Origin: Bin87 sp965220505
GTDB taxonomy: Bacteria > Chloroflexota > Dehalococcoidia > Lucifugimonadales > UBA3495
Direction of reading: 5' to 3'
DNA: 64,000 bases
Assembly (NCBI GenBank): GCA_965220505.1
Contig: CBDCQE010000001.1
Span: forward strand, 1,798,001-1,862,000
The position numbers and the translations under genes are program-made. This document shows positions 1-8,279 of this stretch, one piece after another (within the stretch, counting starts at the first letter, position 1; each line of letters starts with the position of its first letter). Under the pieces are notes generated by a model. It had not been told where the DNA came from and did no database searches. It saw only the letters and a list, made by a program, of their open reading frames with translations.

Positions 1-30
1 CCAGTCCCACATCTCGCCACACCGGCAATC

Positions 31-61
31 GGCCGGCGGGTTTCGCACCCGCCGGCCTTTT
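31..61 (+). terminator. Rho-independent terminator
   Basis: A perfect 11-bp stem (31-41 with 47-57) closes a 5-nt loop and is followed by four T. It would end a transcript entering from the left edge of the window; that gene is not visible. Confidence 0.8.
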
Positions 62-105
62 CATGCCCTTGATCGCAAGACGCATCGACAACCACACTAT
101 CGGAC

Positions 106-1266
106 ATGACCACGACACTCCCCTCTCTGCTCATCTCGATCCCCGAAGGCGTCCTTGACCTGGGTTGGGGCCACCCGTCCCCTCACCTGCACCCAACTGA
201 AGCCCTGCAGATCGCCAGCGAGCGTGTCCTCAGCCAGCAGTCCGCCGTGCCGTTGCAGTACGGCGCTGTCCAGGGATTCGGGCCGCTTCTCGAAGGGTTG
301 GCCCATTTCCTGTCGTCTCAAGACGCCTACGGAAACCGGCCCGTGGACCCGGCGTCGCTCTTTCTCACCGCCGGCGCTTCCCAGGGCATCGACCTGGCTA
401 CAACCATTTTCGCAAAGGCGGGCGACACGGTCTTCGTGGAAGAGCCCACCTACTACCTTATCGGCCGCATCTTCCTCGACCACGGCCTCAAGGTGGTCGG
501 CGTACGCACCGACCGCGACGGCCTGGACGTTGACGCCCTGGAGCTGATGCTACAGGACGGATACCGACCACGCCTGCTCTACGTCATTCCGACGTATCAG
601 AATCCCACCGGGGCCACCTTGACGCCAGAGCGCCGCCACCGGCTCATCCAGTTAGCCCAACGGTATGGCTTCACCATTCTTGCCGACGAGGTCTACCAAC
701 TGCTGCACTACGGACCCCCATCGCCGCCGCCCCTCGCCACCATGGACGATGCGGATCATGGTTGCGTCGTTTCCCTGGGTTCCTTTTCCAAGATCCTGGC
801 GCCCGGCTTGCGCCTGGGGTGGGTTCACGCCTCACCTGGAATAGTTCAACGCTTCGTGGACTCCGGGGTCGCGGGCAGCGGCGGCGGGTTGAGCCACTTC
901 GCTGCGGCCATGGCCCAGGCCACTCTGGACCTGGGACTGCTCCAGGAAAACCTCGCCAACCTGCGGCGCGTCTACACCATGAGGCGAGACGCCGTTGCCA
1001 GGACATTGTCCGCCGACCTGGCCGGCCTGCTCGATTTCAGTCGGCCGGACGGCGGCTACTTCTTCTGGCTCACACTGGCCGACGGAGTGGACGCCGACGA
1101 ACTGCTGCCAATCGCCCAGAAGGCCGGCGTATCCTACCGTCCCGGGACGGCTTTCTCGTCGGTCGGGATGTTCCGGGACAGTCTCCGCATCAGCTTCTCG
1201 CTTTATGACGTGGGAGACCTGACCGAAGCTCTGTCCCGATTGGGCCAGGCCATCCGGTCCGCCTGA
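106..1266 (+). CDS. PLP-dependent class I/II aminotransferase (MocR/LysN-like domain)
   Basis: A fold-type I aminotransferase of 386 residues. The PLP site is intact: YQNPTG with Asn166, ADEVY with Asp194 and Tyr197, the Schiff-base lysine K229 in SFSKILAPGLRLGW, and the substrate-carboxylate arginine R361 in LRISFS. It most resembles the 2-aminoadipate/valine-pyruvate aminotransferase group (LysN, and the catalytic half of MocR regulators), but there is no N-terminal GntR DNA-binding domain, so an enzyme is more likely than a regulator. It stands alone just after a terminator. The amino-donor specificity cannot be read from the sequence. It starts at ATG 106. Confidence 0.88.
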   Translation: MTTTLPSLLISIPEGVLDLGWGHPSPHLHPTEALQIASERVLSQQSAVPLQYGAVQGFGPLLEGLAHFLSSQDAYGNRPVDPASLFLTAGASQGIDLATTIFAKAGDTVFVEEPTYYLIGRIFLDHGLKVVGVRTDRDGLDVDALELMLQDGYRPRLLYVIPTYQNPTGATLTPERRHRLIQLAQRYGFTILADEVYQLLHYGPPSPPPLATMDDADHGCVVSLGSFSKILAPGLRLGWVHASPGIVQRFVDSGVAGSGGGLSHFAAAMAQATLDLGLLQENLANLRRVYTMRRDAVARTLSADLAGLLDFSRPDGGYFFWLTLADGVDADELLPIAQKAGVSYRPGTAFSSVGMFRDSLRISFSLYDVGDLTEALSRLGQAIRSA

Positions 1267-1333
1267 GCCCACACGATGTGAACGAGCAGCAGTAGCGACC
1301 TGGTTCGCCGGCGTTTTCCTTATCCCGCCGCCC

Positions 1334-2065
1334 TTAGCGGTTTCGCACCGCTGGCATGCCCAGCCGTCGTTCCGTCCCGTTGGCAATACGCCGGATGTTG
1401 TCCCGGTGTTGCCAGATGATGACGGCGCCGCCCACGCACGCGTACAGCGTGTACAACTGACTGTGCCCGATGAGCAGCATGAGGGCAAGGCTCAGGACCC
1501 CGACGGTCAACGTCCCGACGATGCTGCCCAGCGACAATATCCGGCTGGACAGCGTGATAACCAGGAACAATCCCCCGCCGGCCAGGGCCACCCAGGGAGC
1601 CATCACCGACAGTGCGCCAAACCCGGGGAGGATGCCGCGTCCCCCGCGGAACCGCAGGAATATAGGCCAATTGTGTCCGCACAACGCCAGCAGCGCCGCG
1701 GCCACCTCGGCCTCGCCAAACCCGATGACAGTCCTCGCCAGAACCACGCAGAGCACACCCTTTCCAGCGTCCAGCAGGAACACCAGGGCCGCAGCCTTGC
1801 CGCCGGAAGTCCGCAGTATGTTGGACATGCCCGTCCGTCCACTGCCAAAATCCCGGATGTCCTCCCCTATGGTCAGGTTCACGAAGAGATATCCCCATGA
1901 AATCGAACCGATCAGGTACGTAATCACGCAAACGGCGACGTACGTGAACGGCTGCGGCGCCTCCTGGACGCCGGTGATGGCGAGAGCGACGCCGGCTGCC
2001 GCCAGCAACGGCAGAGCGACCAGCATCGCAATCGTGGCGTACGATGCTCGGCGTAGCAGCGTCAT
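1334..2065 (-). CDS. plsY: Glycerol-3-phosphate acyltransferase PlsY
   Basis: An integral membrane acyltransferase that moves an acyl group from acyl-phosphate to glycerol-3-phosphate, the first step of phospholipid synthesis. Diagnostic motifs are YLIGSISWGYL at the start of the conserved core, the DFGSGRTGMSNILR block and GHNWPIFLRFRGGRG. Several hydrophobic helices fill the rest. One extra N-terminal hydrophobic segment precedes the usual PlsY start, making the protein somewhat longer than the typical 200 residues. The gene begins about 10 bp after the stop of der, so the two are co-transcribed. ATG 2065 is preferred; a TTG at 2071 is two codons upstream. Confidence 0.93.
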   Translation of the reverse strand: MTLLRRASYATIAMLVALPLLAAAGVALAITGVQEAPQPFTYVAVCVITYLIGSISWGYLFVNLTIGEDIRDFGSGRTGMSNILRTSGGKAAALVFLLDAGKGVLCVVLARTVIGFGEAEVAAALLALCGHNWPIFLRFRGGRGILPGFGALSVMAPWVALAGGGLFLVITLSSRILSLGSIVGTLTVGVLSLALMLLIGHSQLYTLYACVGGAVIIWQHRDNIRRIANGTERRLGMPAVRNR

Positions 2066-2075
2066 GGTCAACCGG

Positions 2076-3602
2076 CTACCTGGCTCGGTTTCTAATGCCG
2101 GACCGGGAGGGTCGTTCCGCGCGCTCCGGCCGGAAAATCAACCTGAGGTGCGTTCGGTCGAAGCCGAACCGGTCGCGGATCTGGTTTTCCAGGTACCGCT
2201 GGTACGAGAAATGCAGCAGCTTGGGATCATTGACCGAGAACACGAAAGTCGGCGGGTTGACGCCGACCTGTCTAACCCGGCGAATGCGCAGCCGGTTACG
2301 GATGTTGCCCCGCTGCGACGGTGGGGTGTGGGTCGACACCGCATCGGCCAGCAGGTACTGCAGATCACGGAACGGCACCCGCTTCTGACGCTCCTGCCAG
2401 AGCGACAGAGCAGTGTCCAGCAGTTCCTCGATCCCCTCTCCCGTTAGCGCCGACGTGAAGCACACGGGGACGTAGGGCATGAAGTGCAGGCGTTCCTGGA
2501 CGCGGTGCAGGCTCCGCTCCATGCGGAACCGGTTGCGGTTGACCAGGTCCCATTTGTTCACCACCACGATCAGGCCCCGGTTGGTGTCCCAGGCCAGACC
2601 CGCGATGTGCGCGTCCTGGGCCGTGGCGAGCTCTGTGGCGTCGGTGATCAGCAGCGTGATGTCGCTGCGATGCACGGCGTTCACCGCCCGCAGCACGCTG
2701 TATTTCTCGATCCCGCGCTGCACCTGGCCGGGCCGCCGGATACCCGCCGTGTCCACCAGCGTAATCACATGGTCCCGGTACGACACCGCGGTGTCCAGGG
2801 CATCCCGCGTGGTCCCTGCTACGGGACTGACAATGCTTCTCTCTTCTCCAATGATGGCATTGGTGAGCATTGACTTGCCCACATTGGTTCGCCCGACGAT
2901 GGACAGGCTCAGCTCCGTGGGAGGAGTCCATACCTCCTCCTCGACCGTTGCTTCGTCGCCGTCTTCCTCCCACCATTCATCCTCGGCCGCCATCTCCCCG
3001 TCAGGCGCATCCTCCCAGAGATCCGCGAGTTCCGGCTGAGGCAACAGCTCGACAATCCGCTCCAGCAGGTCGTACACGCCATAGTTGTGGTACGCGGATA
3101 TGAACGCCGTTTCGTTGATCCCCAAGCCGTAGAACTCAGCTGAGGCCAGTTCCCGGTTATCGTTGTCCACCTTGTTTACAGCCAGCAGTATCGGCTTGTC
3201 GGTGCGTCGCAGCCTCTGGGCTACCGCCTCGTCGGTGGCCGTGACGCCCTGGATGGCGTCGGTGAGGAACACGATCACGTCCGCGGCGCCCATTGCCATG
3301 TCCGCCTGCTGCTGCACGCGTTGGGGGATGTGGCCATCCGGGTCGTCTTCCAGGCCGCCGGTGTCGATCAGCAGAAACGGCCGCCCCTTCCAGGAAGCCC
3401 GGGCGATCAGTCGGTCTCTGGTGGTTCCGGCCACCTCGGAAACGATGGCGTGCCGCCGGGAAAGTATGCGGTTGAACAGCGAGGACTTGCCCACGTTGGG
3501 GCGGCCGATTATGGCCACCATCGGGTCCACCGTGGGAGTTGGGGCAAGCCGTGCCGGCGTCTCGTGAAGGGTTTGCGCCGTGGTTTCGTCGTGAGAGGTC
3601 AT
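2076..3602 (-). CDS. der: Ribosome-assembly GTPase Der (EngA)
   Basis: A tandem-GTPase protein acting in 50S subunit maturation. The first P-loop is GRPNVGKSSLF and the second GRTNVGKSML, each followed by its own DTGG or DTAG box and NKVD or NKWD specificity motif, with a C-terminal KH-like domain. At 508 residues it is longer than most Der proteins. The extra length includes an acidic linker between the G domains (residues about 190-225, rich in Glu, Asp and Trp). It leads a der-plsY operon on the minus strand. Confidence 0.96.
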   Translation of the reverse strand: MTSHDETTAQTLHETPARLAPTPTVDPMVAIIGRPNVGKSSLFNRILSRRHAIVSEVAGTTRDRLIARASWKGRPFLLIDTGGLEDDPDGHIPQRVQQQADMAMGAADVIVFLTDAIQGVTATDEAVAQRLRRTDKPILLAVNKVDNDNRELASAEFYGLGINETAFISAYHNYGVYDLLERIVELLPQPELADLWEDAPDGEMAAEDEWWEEDGDEATVEEEVWTPPTELSLSIVGRTNVGKSMLTNAIIGEERSIVSPVAGTTRDALDTAVSYRDHVITLVDTAGIRRPGQVQRGIEKYSVLRAVNAVHRSDITLLITDATELATAQDAHIAGLAWDTNRGLIVVVNKWDLVNRNRFRMERSLHRVQERLHFMPYVPVCFTSALTGEGIEELLDTALSLWQERQKRVPFRDLQYLLADAVSTHTPPSQRGNIRNRLRIRRVRQVGVNPPTFVFSVNDPKLLHFSYQRYLENQIRDRFGFDRTHLRLIFRPERAERPSRSGIRNRAR

Positions 3603-3637
3603 AACGGTTCCGCTTGTTCTACGTATCGGGATGCTTG

Positions 3638-4165
3638 CTACTCGTTGACCGGACCGTGTTTCAACGAGAAACCCACGGCAGACGTGTCGCCAAGCTGCAA
3701 AGTGTCATCGCCGGTGAGCGATCGCAACCGCCGCAATTGGGTGTTGCTGGCAATCGTGAACGGGCGCGGTGGGGCGTCCAGCAGCGAGAGCAGTACGGGC
3801 AACTCATCCTCGACGTTGTCCATCATCTCGGCTAATTCTTCGGGGCGGTAGTAGTTCTCATAAAAGTTCTGGTGCCCGACGCGGTATGCCTCCGAGAGGG
3901 CTTCTTGCAGGTCAACGTTTGGGCTTTCGGCCAGTATCTGAAGCCCGACGTTGTGAATGTCCTGGTGGCTCTTGTGGTGCCAGCCGCGTTGCTCGGCGAT
4001 GGCTTTCAGTGGTTGCACCACCGCGCCCCAAGCCTTTTCGCCGGCTTGCAAGCGATTCCCGTTTTCCAATTCTTCGCGGGCATGGATAATAAATCGTCGG
4101 CTGATCCGGCGACGGTCGTCCAGGCTTTGTTCGCCGGGTTCGGGCAAATCAGGAGCGGTAAGCAT
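3638..4165 (-). CDS. HEPN/PaREP1-like small helical protein
   Basis: A 175-residue, predominantly helical protein. The core reads FIIHAREELENGN, then QAGEKAWGAVVQPLKAIAEQRGW, a His-rich stretch (HHKSHQDIH), and NFYENYYRPEEL near the end. This pattern (a small helix bundle beginning with an AREEL segment followed by EKAWGA) resembles PaREP1/HEPN-type proteins. HEPN proteins are often nucleotide-binding or RNase components of toxin-antitoxin pairs, but the classic R-x4-6-H motif is not clear and no partner nucleotidyltransferase lies beside it. A clear paralogue lies at 44465-44824. GAGG precedes ATG 4165 at suitable distance. The function is unknown. Confidence 0.6.
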   Translation of the reverse strand: MLTAPDLPEPGEQSLDDRRRISRRFIIHAREELENGNRLQAGEKAWGAVVQPLKAIAEQRGWHHKSHQDIHNVGLQILAESPNVDLQEALSEAYRVGHQNFYENYYRPEELAEMMDNVEDELPVLLSLLDAPPRPFTIASNTQLRRLRSLTGDDTLQLGDTSAVGFSLKHGPVNE

Positions 4166-4241
4166 ATCAGCCTCTTGTTCGCTTCGTCATCAAATCGACG
4201 GGTTGCGGCGAGTGTTTCGCCGATTCCACGACAGTGAGACC

Positions 4242-5174
4242 CTATCCAAGCAGGAACTCCAGTACCGCCTTCTGCGCGTGCAGGCGATTGTGCGCCTGCT
4301 GGTACGCCACCGATTGCGGATGTTCCAGCATACCGGGGGGCACTTCCTCGCCATAATGCGCCGGCATGTCGTGCATGAAACACGCGCCCGACGCCGCCTG
4401 GGCCATCAGTGCGCCGTCCACGGTATAACCCTGGAAAGCCTTGATGCGCGCTTCAGATTCCGCCTCGTCACCCATGCTGGTCCAGACGTCCGTGTACACG
4501 ACGTTGGCGTCGATCACCGCGTCCGTCGGACGCACCAATGGATGCACCGTGGGGCGAGGGCCGCCGTCTGCTCGCGCCGCCCGTTCGCTGGCTGCGTCGA
4601 ATGTCTGCTCTTCCAGTTGATATCCGTGCGGGGCTGCGATGGCAAAGTTCATGCCCACGGCCGGCGCGCCCAGGCAGAGGCTCCGCGCCACGTTGTTCCC
4701 GTCGCCGATATAGGCCAGGTTCAACCCGTCGGTCTTTCCGTGGGTCTCGGCGATGGTCAGGAGGTCGGCCATGGTCTGACACGGGTGCTCCACATCGGAA
4801 AGCGCATTTATCACCGGCACATCCCCAAACTCCGCCAGTCCGACCAGCGAGTCGTGAGAGTTGACGCGAGCCACGATGCAGTCCACGTACCCGCTCAGCA
4901 CGCGCGCCACGTCGGAAACCGGCTCCCGCTGGCCCAGGCCGACCTCATCCTGCCCCATATACAGGCTGAACCCGCCCAACTCCGCGATCCCGATCTGGAA
5001 ACTAACCCGCGTTCGCAGGGAGGGCTTTTCGAACAGCAGCGCCACTCGCTTGCCGGCCAACGGACTGGCGCTTCCCGGCGGAGCCGCTTTCAACTCTTGC
5101 GCCCGCTCAATCAGCCGGCGCGTCTCGTCAGGCGATATGTCGGTTATGGACAGGAAATCCCGCTTGGAACTCAT
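4242..5174 (-). CDS. argF: Ornithine carbamoyltransferase
   Basis: Converts ornithine and carbamoyl phosphate to citrulline in arginine synthesis. The carbamoyl-phosphate signature (KPSLRTRVSF), HPCQTMADLLT and the ornithine-side DVWTSMGDE are all present, and the length of 310 residues is normal. The C-terminal loop that is usually HCLPAHRGEEV reads HDMPAHYGEEV, so the cysteine normally contacting ornithine is Asp and the Arg is Tyr. That may be a lineage variant or a hint of a different amino substrate; DxxxSMG still favours ornithine. No other arg gene is adjacent. Confidence 0.88.
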   Translation of the reverse strand: MSSKRDFLSITDISPDETRRLIERAQELKAAPPGSASPLAGKRVALLFEKPSLRTRVSFQIGIAELGGFSLYMGQDEVGLGQREPVSDVARVLSGYVDCIVARVNSHDSLVGLAEFGDVPVINALSDVEHPCQTMADLLTIAETHGKTDGLNLAYIGDGNNVARSLCLGAPAVGMNFAIAAPHGYQLEEQTFDAASERAARADGGPRPTVHPLVRPTDAVIDANVVYTDVWTSMGDEAESEARIKAFQGYTVDGALMAQAASGACFMHDMPAHYGEEVPPGMLEHPQSVAYQQAHNRLHAQKAVLEFLLG

Positions 5175-5344
5175 GGTCTGGGTCCTGTGGAGACTGGAAA
5201 CAGGGACAGATTATGATCTGTCGTGGCGATACGCCATCGGCTGCGAGCATTGCAGACAGGTCCGCGTCGCCAGTTTAGAGACACCGATATGATAGCATAC
5301 GGCCCGCCGACACTGGAGAAGGCGAACGCGACACAGGAGTAACG

Positions 5345-5764
5345 ATGACTGAACAAACTGATAATCGGGAAATGGAACTGACGCCAGGCTTGATTGGCCG
5401 GCGGGAAGTGTTGGTGTGCGAGCACAACGTCGCGCCTCACGTCGCCAAGCTCAGCACGCCGTCCATGATCCGCGCCATGGAGCAGGCCTCACAGCGGGCC
5501 ATCCTAGACCGCCTCCCGCCGGAACAATCCACCGTCGGGTTCGAGGTCAACGTCCGCCACGTGGCCGGCGCGGATATCGGCGTCACGGTCGTGGCCGTCG
5601 CCGAGTTGGAACGTGTCGACGGGCGCTGGCTCTATTTCAAGGTGGAAGCGCTGGACGGCGATCGCACCATCGGGGTCGGCACGCACCGGAGAGCCATAAT
5701 CACTCTGCCACCCGAAGCCACCAACCGTGGGGGCGGCAATGACAGCCACACCCACGAGCTATAA
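5345..5764 (+). CDS. FlK-like hotdog thioesterase
   Basis: A 139-residue single hotdog domain. The pattern STPSMIRAMEQAS, then STVGFEVNVRHVAGADIG, VDGRWLYFKVEA and IGVGTHRRAII matches the fluoroacetyl-CoA thioesterase FlK/thioesterase superfamily. The Thr of TPSM, the Glu of MEQAS and the His of VRHVAG correspond to the family's catalytic Thr-Glu-His set. Most relatives are general acyl-CoA thioesterases and not fluoroacetate enzymes. An SD-like GGAG lies before ATG 5345. It is monocistronic, with a terminator just downstream. Confidence 0.8.
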   Translation: MTEQTDNREMELTPGLIGRREVLVCEHNVAPHVAKLSTPSMIRAMEQASQRAILDRLPPEQSTVGFEVNVRHVAGADIGVTVVAVAELERVDGRWLYFKVEALDGDRTIGVGTHRRAIITLPPEATNRGGGNDSHTHEL

Positions 5765-5792
5765 ACCATCGGAATATCAATTGACGCAAACA

Positions 5793-5812
5793 GGGCGGGT
5801 TTTTACCCGCCC
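5793..5812. terminator. Bidirectional hairpin terminator
   Basis: The 8-bp stem GGGCGGGT/ACCCGCCC closes a TTTT loop, with AAA/TTT-rich flanks on both sides. It lies between two convergent genes, the thioesterase (plus) and the NHL protein (minus), so it can serve both. Confidence 0.7.
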
Positions 5813-5910
5813 CATTTGTTGTCAAAGAGACAAAAAAGAACCGGTGCTGGGGTGAGAAGCACCGGTCCTTGAGGAGAAATGTCTGAACACTCCCCGGGTG
5901 AGCCGCCAGT

Positions 5911-6960
5911 TTACAGGTTGAACTGCGGGTCCAGGTAGGTGTCGTCCTTCTCGTAAACCTGCAGCCGGGAGCGCAGGGTGTCGCACACCAGCAACCGGTT
6001 GTTGGCCCGGTCGAAGTTGACGCCCATGGGCATCCGGAACGTGCGCTGCTGCTGTTCCAGGTCGGGAACCCGGCGGCGGGCCTTCACCATGTCAGGGTTG
6101 GCGTTCAGGGACAGGTCGCCCCATTCCGACACCTCGGTGGCGTCCCCTTCCAGGTAGGCCAAAGGACGAGCGTCCGCATCGTAGATCACGACGCGCTCGT
6201 TCATCCAGTCCGCCACGTAGACATCGCCCTCGTTGTCGATGGTGACGTCCAGCGGGTGGTTGAGCTCACCGGAGCGGGTGCCGCGGCTGCCGAAGGTGCG
6301 CAGGTGGGTTCCGCCCGCGGTGTACTTCTGCACCCGGTGGTTGCCCCAGTCGGCGATGTAAAGGTCGCCGGCGTCGTCTATGGCGATGCCCGAGGGCATT
6401 TCTAGGTCCTCGGCGCCGTTACCCTTGGTGCCGAAGCCTCCCAGGTAATCGCCGTCCTTGCTGAACTTCTGCACGCGGCTGCTCTTGGCCGAAACCACCC
6501 AGAGGTTGTCGTCGGCGTCGAAAGCCAAGCCGGCGGCGCCGCTGAGCTGGCCCTCGCCGTCACCGGCCTCGCCCCAGTGCTTCACCAGGTTGCCGTCGGC
6601 GTCGAACACGGCGACCATGTTCTTCCACTCGTCGGAAGCGTAAACGTTGCCGGCGGAATCGAGGGCAATGCCGGTGATCCACTCGAAGAGGCCCCTCGAG
6701 CTGGCCTGGTAGGCGATGCCTTCGCGGCCGAATTCACCCAGGAACTCCTCGCCGCCCTTGCCGTCGGTGTTGCCGATGGTGCACTTGGTAATCCGGGCGC
6801 TGGGATTCTGCTCACCGCCGCGGTTGGCAACGTACATCGTGCCGTCATCCAGGGTCGCCACGCCAACGGGCTGGCTGAAACCCATGCCCACCTGCCCCTG
6901 GCGGCCCACATTCTTGATGTACAGCCATGCCCGACCGCTTGCTACGGTATTCTGAGGCAT
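5911..6960 (-). CDS. NHL-repeat beta-propeller protein
   Basis: A 349-residue protein made of NHL repeats. Typical strands recur, for example PVGVATLDDGTMYVAN, GIALDSAGNVYASD, GLAFDADDNLWVV, GIAIDDAGDLYIAD, DVTIDNEGDVYVAD and GVNFDRANNRLLVCD, each followed by RVQKY/VVIYD-type segments. At least six blades are visible, enough for a six-bladed propeller. No signal peptide or TM helix is seen. It is the last gene of an operon with DUF1800 and DUF1501 proteins upstream. A good GGAGG precedes ATG 6960. It is a likely binding or scaffold protein; the ligand is unknown. Confidence 0.85.
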   Translation of the reverse strand: MPQNTVASGRAWLYIKNVGRQGQVGMGFSQPVGVATLDDGTMYVANRGGEQNPSARITKCTIGNTDGKGGEEFLGEFGREGIAYQASSRGLFEWITGIALDSAGNVYASDEWKNMVAVFDADGNLVKHWGEAGDGEGQLSGAAGLAFDADDNLWVVSAKSSRVQKFSKDGDYLGGFGTKGNGAEDLEMPSGIAIDDAGDLYIADWGNHRVQKYTAGGTHLRTFGSRGTRSGELNHPLDVTIDNEGDVYVADWMNERVVIYDADARPLAYLEGDATEVSEWGDLSLNANPDMVKARRRVPDLEQQQRTFRMPMGVNFDRANNRLLVCDTLRSRLQVYEKDDTYLDPQFNL

Positions 6961-7048
6961 AGTTTTTCCTCCACTTGATATGCGTTGTACCGGCGGCAGC
7001 GTAGCCGATTGGCCACGTCGCCGCCGTTTTTAACTGGGCCGTTGGGGC

Positions 7049-8182
7049 TTACTTCTTGATGATGTCCAGCTTGGGGAAGGCGCCGTTGACGATGGGATTG
7101 GCGTCCATGCCAAGCCAGTCCTCAACGATGCTGGAGTACGCGCCGCGGAAGTCGTAGTTGGGAACCAGGTCGCCCTGTTCCAGGTCCTCGGCCTTGCGGG
7201 ACGGGTACTCGCCGTAGAAGCCACCCTGCACGCTGTCGCCGATGGCGAAGGCCACGCCGGCCGCGCCGTGGTCGGTGCCGGAGCCGTTGTCGCGGACGCG
7301 GCGGCCGAACTCGGAGAACAGATACATCACGATGTTCTCGCCGGTGTTGTGCTCCTTCATGTCCTCGAAGAAGGCGGAGATGCCCTCGGAAACTTCCTTC
7401 CACAGCACCGGGTGGGCCGCGGCCTCACCGGCGTGGGTGTCGAAGCTGCCGTGCTGGGTGTAGAAGATCTTGGTGCCCAGATCGGCCATGTATACCTGGG
7501 CAATGTCGCGCAGGTGCGAGGCGATGGGGCTGTTGGGATACTCGACGTTGCTGGAGTACTGCTCAGGAGCGACCTTCACAATGTCGGCGCCCACCATGGC
7601 GTCGGTGCCGGTGGACCGCAGGTAGTCGTTCACGAAGCTGCCGCCCACGGTGGGAGCGTACATCTTGGAGAACAGGTCCAGGGCCTTGGAGCGCTGGTCG
7701 GTATCGGCGATGCCGGTCAGCAGGCCGTAAGTGCTCAGGTCAGCGATGGCAGCGACGGGGACGCCGGGGACCGCAAGGGCCCGGGGCAGGCCGTGGCCGA
7801 AGTTGATCGCCGTCAGCACGTTTTCCTTGTTGGGGTCCATCTCGCGAGCGACGCGGCCGGCCCAACCCTCGGTGCCAACCTTGTCCGGCTCACAGGTGTG
7901 CCAGATGTCCATGCTGCGGAAGTGCGAGCGGGGGCTGTCGGCGTAGCCGATGCCATGGATCACGGCCAGCTTGCCCTGGTCAAACAGCTCTTTCATCGGG
8001 CCCATAGTGGGGGCGAAGCCGAGCTCGTCGTTGACCGGGATGATGTCTTCGCGCGCGTAACGAACCGCGGGGCGGTTGTCGTAGTACGTCGCGTCGTTGT
8101 AGGGGATCACCGTGTTGAAATAGTCGTTGCCGCCGGTGAGCTGCAGGACCACGATGACCGGATCTTTCTTGGTGGAGGTCAT
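7049..8182 (-). CDS. DUF1501 family protein
   Basis: A 377-residue protein of the DUF1501 family (alkaline phosphatase/sulfatase-like fold). Visible hallmarks are LTGGNDYFNTVIPY near the N-terminus, SPRSHFRSMDIWHT, QHGSFDTHAG, YLFSEFGRRVRDNGSGTDHGAAG and a C-terminal DWLGMD. The start was set at ATG 8182 because GGAG sits 8-9 bases upstream. Many family members carry a Tat signal; this one does not, so it is cytoplasmic or uses another route. DUF1501 proteins almost always follow DUF1800 proteins, as here. The function is not established. Confidence 0.9.
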   Translation of the reverse strand: MTSTKKDPVIVVLQLTGGNDYFNTVIPYNDATYYDNRPAVRYAREDIIPVNDELGFAPTMGPMKELFDQGKLAVIHGIGYADSPRSHFRSMDIWHTCEPDKVGTEGWAGRVAREMDPNKENVLTAINFGHGLPRALAVPGVPVAAIADLSTYGLLTGIADTDQRSKALDLFSKMYAPTVGGSFVNDYLRSTGTDAMVGADIVKVAPEQYSSNVEYPNSPIASHLRDIAQVYMADLGTKIFYTQHGSFDTHAGEAAAHPVLWKEVSEGISAFFEDMKEHNTGENIVMYLFSEFGRRVRDNGSGTDHGAAGVAFAIGDSVQGGFYGEYPSRKAEDLEQGDLVPNYDFRGAYSSIVEDWLGMDANPIVNGAFPKLDIIKK

Positions 8183-8240
8183 TGCGTATGCTCCTTGTTT
8201 GATGTGCGTTTCGTCGTATGACGATGTCGAGGCGATGGAC

Positions 8241-8261
8241 GGGCCGGAAAATTGCCGGCCC
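8241..8261 (-). other. Intergenic hairpin in the DUF1800-DUF1501 operon
   Basis: A GGGCCGG/CCGGCCC stem with a 7-nt loop sits between the DUF1800 stop and the DUF1501 start. There is no T-run, so it is more likely an mRNA processing or stability element than a terminator. Confidence 0.4.
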
Positions 8262-8279
8262 ATCCAGCATCTTTCCGGT

